Assembly: GCA_026225015.1 (NCBI GenBank)
Contig: JAMFRY010000276.1
Coordinates: 1 to 13,395, forward strand
From: Alphaproteobacteria bacterium
GTDB lineage: Bacteria; Pseudomonadota; Alphaproteobacteria; Acetobacterales; Acetobacteraceae
Direction of reading: 5' to 3'
DNA length: 13,395 nt
Shown: positions 7,468-13,395 of the stretch, one piece after another
How positions within the stretch are numbered: position 1 is the stretch's first letter
Layout of the letters: every line of letters begins with the position of its first letter
The notes under the pieces: model-generated
The model's input: only the letters and a program-made list of their open reading frames with translations
Database searches by the model: none
Told to the model about the DNA's origin: nothing
Program-made: the position numbers and the translations under genes

Positions 7468-7487
7468 AACCATGAAGGCCAATTGAC

Positions 7488-8900
7488 TTGCGTTTATTTG
7501 CGGGCCTTACGCTTTTGATCGTGCTTTGCGCCAGTGCCGCACTGGCGGCGCTGCTGAACAGTGGCGTACCGGTGGCAGATTGGATTTCCAACCCAGGTGC
7601 CAGTTTCATGCTCACCTTGGGCGAAAACCCGGATCCGGTCCAACTTGTTCGTCCGGCCGCGCAACCGCTTTCAGCCATGGCGCAGCTCGGCAAGCAGATT
7701 TTCTACGATACCAGCCTGTCTTCCTCCGGCCGCGTAGCCTGCGCGTCCTGCCATAGCTCGCAGCACAGATATGGACCGCCCGGCGACTCAGCGGCGATGT
7801 TCGGCGGACCGGAAGTTACCAGCCAGGGCGTGCGCGCCGTTCCCTCGCTGATGTATCTGTCAACCCAGCCCAATTTCAGCATCGGCCCGGACCCCGGAGG
7901 CGATGATGAGGCGCCGGTTCCGCTGCCGCAGCTTGCGGCACTCGGGCACAAGGCAAAGCGCGTCACGAAAACCGCGCAGGACACGTCGCAATCGGCGGCC
8001 AATCTGGTGCCGCTCGGCGGGTTGTTCTGGGATGGCCGCGCCGATACGCTGCAGATCCAGGCGATGGGGCCGCTGCTCAGCCCTTACGAAATGGATGGCG
8101 GTAGCATTGCCCGCGTGGCCGCCAAATTGCAGGCAGCACCTTATGCCAACGGTTTCACGCAGCTTTTCGGGAAGCTGATTTTCCAGCAAGCCAACCTGGC
8201 GGTTTCTGAGGCGTTGTTCGCGGTGGTGCGCTATCAGATCGAGGATCCGAGCTTTCATCCCTATAGCAGCAAATACGATGCCTGGCTGGAAGGCCATGCA
8301 CGGCTTAAGCCGGCGGAGATGCGCGGCTACGAGTTGTTCAACGACCCGGCAAAGGGCGATTGCGCCGCCTGCCATCTCGACCAGCCGACGCCGGATGGGC
8401 TGCCGCCGCTCTTCACCGACCACCAGTTCGAGGCCCTTGGCGTGCCGCGCAATCCGCAACTCGCGGTCAATCGAAATGCAAGCTATTTCGATCTTGGCCT
8501 ATGCGGGCCGTACCGCACCGACTTGGCCAATCAACCCCAGTATTGCGGCATGTTCCTGACACCTACGCTGCGCGACGCCGCGACACGCCAAGTGTTCTTT
8601 CACAACGGCGTCTACCATGATTTGCAGCACGTGCTGGACTTCTACGATTTCAGCGTGACCCGCCCGGACAAAATCTATCCGCGCGGCGCCGATGGGCAGG
8701 TTGAGACATTCAACGATCTGCCCAAGCAATATTGGGCGAATATCGACCGTACGGACCCTCCTTTCAACTTGCAGGTTGGGCAGACGCCGGCGTTCACCCA
8801 TGCAGAAGAGCAGGATATTATCGCTTTTCTGAAAACCTTGACCGACGGCTACGGGCAGCCCGAAACCCTGGCATCTGCGAGCAGTACAACCGCGCCTTGA
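7488..8900 (+). CDS. Exported di-haem cytochrome c peroxidase-like protein (MauG/CCP family)
   Basis: The 470-residue protein has an N-terminal export signal or anchor (LFAGLTLLIVLCASAALA, then AL) and two c-type haem sites, CASCH (85-89) and CAACH (292-296). The spacing fits the two-domain CCP/MauG fold (PF03150). Supporting motifs include GKQIFYDTSLSSSGRVACAS before haem 1, NLVPLGGLFWDGRAD, and FLTPTLRDAATRQVFFHNG near the C-terminus. CCPs reduce hydrogen peroxide in the periplasm, while MauG-type members oxidise protein or small-molecule partners. At 470 residues it is longer than classical CCPs (about 320-350) and closer to the diverse MauG-like group. The start is TTG 7488, preceded by GAAGG; no nearby in-frame ATG exists. 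It probably shares a transcript with the phosphoesterase upstream and gspO, which starts 36 bp downstream, unless the palindromes stop transcription. Confidence 0.88.
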   Translation: MRLFAGLTLLIVLCASAALAALLNSGVPVADWISNPGASFMLTLGENPDPVQLVRPAAQPLSAMAQLGKQIFYDTSLSSSGRVACASCHSSQHRYGPPGDSAAMFGGPEVTSQGVRAVPSLMYLSTQPNFSIGPDPGGDDEAPVPLPQLAALGHKAKRVTKTAQDTSQSAANLVPLGGLFWDGRADTLQIQAMGPLLSPYEMDGGSIARVAAKLQAAPYANGFTQLFGKLIFQQANLAVSEALFAVVRYQIEDPSFHPYSSKYDAWLEGHARLKPAEMRGYELFNDPAKGDCAACHLDQPTPDGLPPLFTDHQFEALGVPRNPQLAVNRNASYFDLGLCGPYRTDLANQPQYCGMFLTPTLRDAATRQVFFHNGVYHDLQHVLDFYDFSVTRPDKIYPRGADGQVETFNDLPKQYWANIDRTDPPFNLQVGQTPAFTHAEEQDIIAFLKTLTDGYGQPETLASASSTTAP

Positions 8901-8936
8901 CCCTATGGCATTTCCGGTGGCACGGCTGCCGGTAGA

Positions 8937-9689
8937 ATGACTCCTCCCGGCTGGATGATATTACTCGTAGCACCGGTCATCGGCAGTTGGCTCGGCGTGC
9001 TGGTGCGCCGTTGGCCGCAGGGTAGAAAAACCGGGCTGGCGCGTTCCTGTTGCGACCATTGCCAGCATCTGTTGGCGCCGCGGGATCTGGTGCCGCTGCT
9101 CAGCTTCGCGTGGCAGCGGGGAAGATGCCGCTATTGCGGCGCGCGGATCGGTCTGTTCTATCCCGCCATTGAATTGGCGGCGCTAAGCGTTGCCTTGGCC
9201 TGCTATTTTGCCGATGCCGGAGGCTGGTCGGCTTGGATTGATGCGGGTTTGGGCTGGGCCCTGCTTTGCGCAGCATGGATTGATCTCGAAACATTCCGGC
9301 TGCCGGATTTCATCACGCTTTCCCTTATTCTTGCAGGGCTTTGCGTGACTTGGGCGGACCAGCCGGCGGCGATTTATGAACATGCCGCGGCTGCCGCCTT
9401 GGCGTTTGGCGGGTTCAGGCTGCTCGACTATGCCTATCTGGCGCTCCGGCAGCGCCAGGGTCTGGGCGAAGGCGATGCAAAGCTTTTTGCGGCTTGCGGC
9501 GCCTGGTTGGGGTTGACGTCCCTGCCTTATGTGGTGATGGGCGCCGGGTTGATCGGGATCGGCATGGTTCTGCTGGGCGGGCGGGCGGGGGGCGTTCGCC
9601 GCGAGCAGCAAATTGCGTTCGGCCCTGCGCTGGCACTGACATTCTTTCTGTGGCGATTATTTGGGAGCTATTTGGCGCAGTACATTTAG
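8937..9689 (+). CDS. gspO: Prepilin peptidase GspO (A24 aspartic protease)
   Basis: The 250-residue integral membrane protein cleaves and N-methylates class III prepilins. It should process the GspH, GspI and GspJ leaders encoded on the opposite strand. The N-terminal cytoplasmic loop carries the zinc pairs Cys39-Cys42 (CDHC) and Cys64-Cys67 (CRYC) that go with the methyltransferase domain. The catalytic aspartates are Asp116 (WIDLETFRLPD) and Asp180 in the GxGD motif (GLGEGDAKLF). They are 64 residues apart, as in characterised type IV prepilin peptidases. Several hydrophobic segments span about 75-230. The N-terminal motif GSWLGVLVRRWP diverges from the usual GSFLNVVIYRLP. An in-frame TAG just before ATG 8937 fixes the upstream limit; the ribosome-binding site is weak, suggesting coupling to the peroxidase gene. 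Convergent with the DING-like gene. Confidence 0.92.
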   Translation: MTPPGWMILLVAPVIGSWLGVLVRRWPQGRKTGLARSCCDHCQHLLAPRDLVPLLSFAWQRGRCRYCGARIGLFYPAIELAALSVALACYFADAGGWSAWIDAGLGWALLCAAWIDLETFRLPDFITLSLILAGLCVTWADQPAAIYEHAAAAALAFGGFRLLDYAYLALRQRQGLGEGDAKLFAACGAWLGLTSLPYVVMGAGLIGIGMVLLGGRAGGVRREQQIAFGPALALTFFLWRLFGSYLAQYI

Positions 9690-9728
9690 AAGGGATTGCT
9701 CGTGGAAAGATGGACGCGATTTCCCTGC

Positions 9729-9760
9729 AAAAAAAGGCGGCCGTCTCGCGATGGCCGCCT
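9729..9760 (-). terminator. Rho-independent terminator of the DING-like gene
   Basis: Read on the minus strand, AGGCGGCC and GGCCGCCT form an 8-bp GC-rich stem (9760-9753 with 9742-9735), followed directly by a run of seven T (9735-9729). It starts about 25 bp after the DING-like stop codon. On the plus strand no T-run follows, so it serves mainly the minus-strand gene, though the hairpin lies 45 bp past the gspO stop. Confidence 0.85.
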
Positions 9761-9784
9761 GATTGTTGCGTTAGGCGTTGACGA

Positions 9785-11077
9785 TTAGCGGCCTTTGAAG
9801 CTGGCGCAAAGTGTCGTGTTATCAATATTCAAGTTGTACCCACTAGTATTGCTTAGAAAGATGGACCCGATCTTGGTGGCGAACGGCGCAGCGGCGGTGT
9901 TGGTGAGCGGCGCGAAGCCGTTATTGGTAATCGTCGTGGTGTAGGTGGAGTTCAAATATGCCGTGTTGAGAAAGGAGATGAGCGTCGAACCTATGGTCTT
10001 GTTGGCATAGCAGCTGCTGAGCTCAAACGTGGTGTAACCGACGATTGGATAGCCGCTCTTTGTCACAGGGATCAAAGGCACCCAGTTTAGCGGATCCTGC
10101 GCCAGGGTTTTGGTCGCGGGCGGGGTCGGGTTGGTGGAACCCGCGCCTGCATTTGCCAGGCCGGTTTCAGTGTTCGCAACGGTCGGCTGGTACGCGACGC
10201 CGTTGGTGGCGTTGACGAGACTGGCGACCTTCAGTGTGGTCGTGTTCAGCGATTTCGGTGCAATGGAAGTGTAGTCTGGGCTCAGATAAGAAAGGCTGTT
10301 GGCGGTCGCTACCTCTTGTTTGGCGACGTTGGCGCTGCCGCTTTCACCGGTAAAATTCGTCGGCGGCGTAGTCGGGAATACCGGATTGTTGGCGGCGGTG
10401 GCGGAATAGAAATATTTGGTCACCGGCACCGGCAAAACCGGGAACTTGGAGTTGGCGGAGGTGCAAACCTTATTCAGATGCTGGGTCAGCAGGTAGGTGG
10501 TGCCGCTGCTGTCCGAACGATACGCCACCTCAATGGTCGTGGCGGCCGGGATGGTGGAGACCAGCGAGTGCCAGTCGGTAATCTTGCCCGACAACACGCC
10601 GCAGACCTGCGTATCTGTCAGGGTAAGGGTGCCGGTCTCCTTGCTTTCGTTGTAGGCGATGGTGATCGGCGTTCCGATGGTCGGGATTTGGATCAGCGGG
10701 CCATCGACCGACGATTCGGCATAGCTGCCAGTGGCGGGGTTGGTGAGCTGCGAGGTGGAAAGCGCCGCGTCGCTGGCGCCGAGCGTGACCGACGTGCCGA
10801 CGATCGTGCCGTAGTTGAGCGTGCCGGCCGGATCATTCGCGCCCTCGAACTGCGTGATATCATTGTTCAGAAAAGCTTTCTGACCGCCGCCGCTACCGAC
10901 CGCTTCATAGCTGAACAGAATCGTCGGATGGGAAGCAGTATACAGCTTGAATAAGGCGATGTAGGTCGGCGCAGCCAGGCTGGAGCCGCCGCCGTTGAGG
11001 GTTGTAGTGGCGGCATGCGCGGTGCCGAACGACAGTGCGGCAGCCGAGATGCTGCATAAGAGGCGTTTGAGAGACAT
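9785..11077 (-). CDS. Exported PstS/DING-like phosphate-binding protein
   Basis: The 430-residue protein has a clear signal peptide (MSLKRLLCSISAAALSFGTAHA, then ATTTLNGGG). The mature start resembles the DINGGG start of DING proteins, a PstS-related periplasmic-binding fold that binds phosphate. Matching blocks are LNGGGSSLAAPTY (27-39), EAVGSGGGQKAFLNND (58-73), GASDAALS (100-107), DTQVCGVLSGKITDW (155-169) and YRSDSSGTTYLLTQHL (186-201). The Arg187-Ser-Asp189-Ser-Ser-Gly-Thr stretch corresponds to a phosphate-contact loop. Cys159, Cys205, Cys356 and Cys424 could form two disulfides, as in DING proteins. ATG 11077 is chosen for AAAGGA upstream and the leader; the frame is open nine codons further. 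No pst transporter genes adjoin it, and it has its own terminator. Pseudomonas aeruginosa secretes a DING protein by its Hxc T2SS, so this may be a secreted substrate (inference). Ligand is not proven. Confidence 0.8.
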   Translation of the reverse strand: MSLKRLLCSISAAALSFGTAHAATTTLNGGGSSLAAPTYIALFKLYTASHPTILFSYEAVGSGGGQKAFLNNDITQFEGANDPAGTLNYGTIVGTSVTLGASDAALSTSQLTNPATGSYAESSVDGPLIQIPTIGTPITIAYNESKETGTLTLTDTQVCGVLSGKITDWHSLVSTIPAATTIEVAYRSDSSGTTYLLTQHLNKVCTSANSKFPVLPVPVTKYFYSATAANNPVFPTTPPTNFTGESGSANVAKQEVATANSLSYLSPDYTSIAPKSLNTTTLKVASLVNATNGVAYQPTVANTETGLANAGAGSTNPTPPATKTLAQDPLNWVPLIPVTKSGYPIVGYTTFELSSCYANKTIGSTLISFLNTAYLNSTYTTTITNNGFAPLTNTAAAPFATKIGSIFLSNTSGYNLNIDNTTLCASFKGR

Positions 11078-11176
11078 AACGTATCCTTTCGTGTGAATTT
11101 CCAATTATATGGAAAGGCTGCTGGCCCGCTTGGACGGCAAGCGACCGCCTGATAGCAGACATGAACGTAAAAAATC

Positions 11177-11205
11177 ATTTCAATGCAATGAAGGTTTCAA
11201 GTCAG
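11177..11205 (-). promoter_or_regulatory. Weak Pho-box-like repeats upstream of the DING-like gene
   Basis: On the minus strand CTGACTT (11205-11199), CCTTCAT (11194-11188) and TTGAAAT (11183-11177) are spaced exactly 11 bp apart, the period of PhoB boxes (consensus CTGTCAT). They match it at 5, 5 and 4 of 7 positions. The site is about 100 bp upstream of the start codon. The spacing and gene function fit phosphate control, but the match is poor and could be chance. Confidence 0.25.
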
Positions 11206-11384
11206 TTTTTAATACTTAATGTTACAGCCTAAGCAGACTGCATTATTTCAATTGGAAAATTCGGATTGGACTATGATTCTGTTTGAGATGAAAGCGTAGT
11301 TTTTCGATGTGACATCGTTGGTTTGATGTGAAAAACAAATTGCTTCAAATTCATGGACGCGCGCGTTGCACTGTGCCGGGATGC

Positions 11385-11405
11385 AGGGTGAGAGGGCATC
11401 ACCCT
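11385..11405 (-). terminator. Possible hairpin downstream of gspD
   Basis: AGGGTGA (11385-11391) pairs with TCACCCT (11399-11405) across a 7-base loop, about 75 bp after the gspD stop on the minus strand. No T-run follows, so it is at best a weak or Rho-assisted terminator. If it does not stop transcription, gspD messages would read on into the DING-like gene. Confidence 0.25.
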
Positions 11406-11480
11406 TCATATCCAGTTGTTTGACGATCAATCGTGGCATGCGCGAATTCGATATTGCAGCAAGGCGCGTTGACCAGTTGA

Positions 11481-13395
11481 TTAAGGCGGTAGCTGTGATC
11501 TTAGACGGGCATCGGGATCGGACGAGCGTACCGAGGGTTGCGAAACCAGCGCCGCCGGAACGCCGGCGGCATTTGGCAATTCATCTTCCAGATCGGCGGT
11601 CAGCGCGACGGCGTCGGCCTGTGTGCGAATAACATGCGGGGTGATCAGCACCAGCAATTCGGTGCGGGTGCGCTGATTATTTTGGGTCGCAAACAAGTCG
11701 CCCAATAGCGGGACGTTTTTCAGGTAAGGAATGCCCTGGTTTTGGTGCGAATCCGAATCGGAGATCAGCCCGGCCAGCCCAACTGTCTGGCCATCCTGAA
11801 TGGCGATGCGCGAGGTTACGGCGCGCTCGGAAAAAGTGGGAGAGTTGATGCCCGATGTGGTCGTGGCAGGCTCCACGCCGCTCACCTCCTGCGCCACATC
11901 AAGCGTCACCAGCCCATCGCTGCCGACATGCGGCGTCACCTGCAGGATAACCCCGGTTTCGCGGTAGTCGATCGAGTTGATGACCGGCGAACCGGTGGTC
12001 AACGTGCTTTGCGAGGTCTGGGTGAGGTAGGGCACCAGATTGCCGACCTGCAGGCTGGCCGATTGGCCGTCCAGCACCATCAGCTCGGGCGAGGATAGCA
12101 CGTTTACCCGCGTCACCGATTGCAGGAGTGAGATCGCCAATGGTGCGCCATCGCTGTTATGACCAGACAGGACGAAGCCGGGAAAGTTGGCAGCCAACGC
12201 AGAGCTTGTACCTGCGCTCAGCACCGCGTTGATGCCGCCGGATTTGAAGAAGAACTGGGTTCCGTATTGCAGCGCGCCATTGAGGTCGACCTCGGCAATG
12301 GTGGCGTCGATCCGGACTTCCACCGGCGAGAGATCGATTTTATCCAGCATTGCGCTGATCCGGTCGTCTTCGTCTGCCGTTGCGTAAATCAGTAGCGAAT
12401 TATTTGCGTTATCGGGGACGATCCGGATCGCATCTGTAGTAGCGGCGCTTCCGGCGGAAAGCGGACCGAGCAGGGCGCTGGCGCCTGACGTGCTCTGGCT
12501 CGTGGTCGCGGATGTGGAGGGTGGGGTGCTGGTAACGCTGGAGCCCAATAGCCCGCCAACGCCGCTGGAGCCGCTGGTGCCGGTAGCTCCGCTTGCGCTG
12601 CCACTGTCGGATTGGTTGGCGAAGGTGGTGCTGACCTGACCGCTGGCCTGTGGTGTCGGTTGCGCTGTCACGTCGTCCGGCGTGAATGCCTGCTGTAGCA
12701 CGTAAGCGGCATCATTGGACCGGCCGTTTTGCAGGTAATATACATGCCAGCTGCGCAGGGTCTGGCGTTCTGCTTGGTAGAGAACGGCATAAACACGGTG
12801 CGCGTCACGGAGCAGGCTTTCGGTTCGCGTGACGACCAGCACGGCGTTGTTGCGCTCGAGCGGTACCACGCTAATCGGCCCTGGCTGACTGGGATCGCTC
12901 TGCTTATTCAGGGCAGCGGAGAAGGCGGCTGCAAAATCATGGGCATCGCCGCCGGTGACCGGGAACAGCTCATAGGACTGTCCCGCCAACTCATCGACGT
13001 CGAAGGCTTTGACCAAATCCACCATCGCCTGCCGCCCGGCGGGGTCGCCTGAGACAATCAACGCGTTCTGGTCCGGCGCCGCGACGAGTTTGCTGGTATT
13101 GCTGACGTAAGGTTGCAATATGGAAGCGAGCGAAGCAGCCTGGGCGTAAGAGAGCGGAACCACCGTTGCGCCGCCAAGCGCGTTGTCATCCGTGAGGTTG
13201 AGGGTTCCGGCGGCCTGGTCTGCGGGCATTACACGATAAATACCGTTCGCGCGCGTCAATACGGCGTTATTCTGCGCCAGCAGGGTCTGCAATGTTGGGA
13301 TTAACGCATCGCGTGCCAGAGGGGTTACGGTGTGCAGGCTGGCTGTACCCTGAACGCCGGAATCGATCGTGTAATTCTGTTTCAGAATAACGCCA
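11481..13395 (-). CDS. gspD: Type II secretion outer-membrane secretin GspD, 5' end beyond window
   Basis: The minus-strand frame is open from the right edge to TAA at 11481, giving 637 visible residues; the signal peptide and most of N0 lie outside. Visible parts are the N0/N1 junction (GVQGTASLHTVTPLARDALI), N1/N2 repeats (LSYAQAASLASILQPYVSNT; PDQNALIVSGDPAGRQAMVD) and an N3 domain broken by a Gly/Ser/Thr-rich linker (about 12440-12610). The secretin core follows (VEVRIDATIAEVDLNG, VLSSPELMVLDGQSASLQVG, QDGQTVGLAGLISD, VPLLGDLFATQ, RTELLVLITPHVI). A short tail of about 45 residues follows, with no obvious pilotin-binding domain. GspD forms the outer-membrane pore through which folded proteins leave. 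It is separated from gspE by the phosphoesterase/peroxidase/gspO/DING module, which is not the common gspC-D-E order. An internal TTG at 13292 is not the real start, because homologous secretin sequence continues upstream. Confidence 0.93.
   Translation of the reverse strand, partial: GVILKQNYTIDSGVQGTASLHTVTPLARDALIPTLQTLLAQNNAVLTRANGIYRVMPADQAAGTLNLTDDNALGGATVVPLSYAQAASLASILQPYVSNTSKLVAAPDQNALIVSGDPAGRQAMVDLVKAFDVDELAGQSYELFPVTGGDAHDFAAAFSAALNKQSDPSQPGPISVVPLERNNAVLVVTRTESLLRDAHRVYAVLYQAERQTLRSWHVYYLQNGRSNDAAYVLQQAFTPDDVTAQPTPQASGQVSTTFANQSDSGSASGATGTSGSSGVGGLLGSSVTSTPPSTSATTSQSTSGASALLGPLSAGSAATTDAIRIVPDNANNSLLIYATADEDDRISAMLDKIDLSPVEVRIDATIAEVDLNGALQYGTQFFFKSGGINAVLSAGTSSALAANFPGFVLSGHNSDGAPLAISLLQSVTRVNVLSSPELMVLDGQSASLQVGNLVPYLTQTSQSTLTTGSPVINSIDYRETGVILQVTPHVGSDGLVTLDVAQEVSGVEPATTTSGINSPTFSERAVTSRIAIQDGQTVGLAGLISDSDSHQNQGIPYLKNVPLLGDLFATQNNQRTRTELLVLITPHVIRTQADAVALTADLEDELPNAAGVPAALVSQPSVRSSDPDARLRSQLPP
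12440..12610 (-). other. Gly/Ser/Thr-rich low-complexity linker inside GspD N3
   Basis: About 57 residues, such as SGSASGATGTSGSSGVGG and TPPSTSATTSQSTSGAS, interrupt the N3 domain between the VYYLQNG half and the IRIVPDNANNSLLIYA half. Secretins often have a flexible loop at this position; here it is long. Its length may vary between strains. Confidence 0.7.

Larger units (their letters stand above)
7330..7487. other. Intergenic region packed with palindromes
   Basis: The 158 bp between the phosphoesterase stop and the peroxidase start are almost filled by three perfect inverted repeats, listed separately. The tract begins right at the TAG stop codon. No T-run follows any stem. The ribosome-binding site of the next gene (GAAGG, about 7474-7478) lies just after the last palindrome. 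Confidence 0.8.
11078..11480. promoter_or_regulatory. AT-rich region upstream of the DING-like gene and downstream of gspD
   Basis: About 400 bp without a supported gene, markedly AT-rich compared with its surroundings, especially 11160-11345. It contains the ribosome-binding site AAAGGA of the DING-like gene, an inverted repeat TTTCCA/TGGAAA (11098-11103 with 11110-11115) in its 5' leader, a Pho-box-like pattern, the short palindrome CGATGT-G-ACATCG near 11310 and a 7-bp hairpin nearer gspD. A 63-codon minus-strand reading frame (11248-11439) looks spurious. I find no RNA gene. Confidence 0.6.

Noticed and set aside
7860..8459. A 199-codon minus-strand reading frame
   Set aside because: Antisense to the peroxidase gene between its two haem sites; no ribosome-binding site or recognisable domain.
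10316..10954. A 212-codon plus-strand reading frame with many Gly/Arg
   Set aside because: Antisense to the DING-like gene; composition is a mirror of Thr/Ala/Pro codons on the true strand.
11248..11439. A 63-codon minus-strand reading frame between gspD and the DING-like gene
   Set aside because: No ribosome-binding site, signal peptide or recognisable motif; it runs through AT-rich spacer where short open frames are expected by chance.

Overview
The window reads as chromosomal DNA of a GC-rich Gram-negative bacterium. My best guess is an alphaproteobacterium, possibly an acid-tolerant Acetobacteraceae relative. This rests on base composition, protein style and low-charge exported proteins, not on a marker gene. 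I see no rRNA, tRNA, CRISPR array, insertion sequence or phage gene.

The backbone is a type II secretion system (T2SS) locus, seen in two blocks on the minus strand. The right block is the outer-membrane secretin gspD (11481 to the window edge, 5' end missing). The left block, in transcription order, is gspE (ATPase), gspF (platform), gspH, gspI, gspJ (minor pseudopilins) and a gspL-like gene that runs off the left edge. The E-F and I-J junctions are ATGA-type overlaps and H-I also overlap, so this block looks like one translationally coupled operon. No gspG (major pseudopilin) lies between F and H, and no gspK lies between J and L.

Between the two blocks sits an accessory module. Three plus-strand genes start from a roughly 260-300 bp divergent region next to gspE: a secreted phosphoesterase of the acid phosphatase/phospholipase C family, an exported di-haem cytochrome c peroxidase-like protein, and the prepilin peptidase gspO. 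Converging on them from the right is a minus-strand gene for an exported PstS/DING-like phosphate-binding protein, with its own terminator. A 130-bp cluster of three strong palindromes separates the phosphoesterase from the peroxidase.

Working model (inference): the T2SS exports the phosphoesterase, and perhaps the DING-like protein, for phosphate scavenging, with gspO processing the pseudopilins. This resembles the Pseudomonas Hxc T2SS, which secretes an alkaline phosphatase and a DING protein. The peroxidase-like partner of the phosphoesterase is unexplained.
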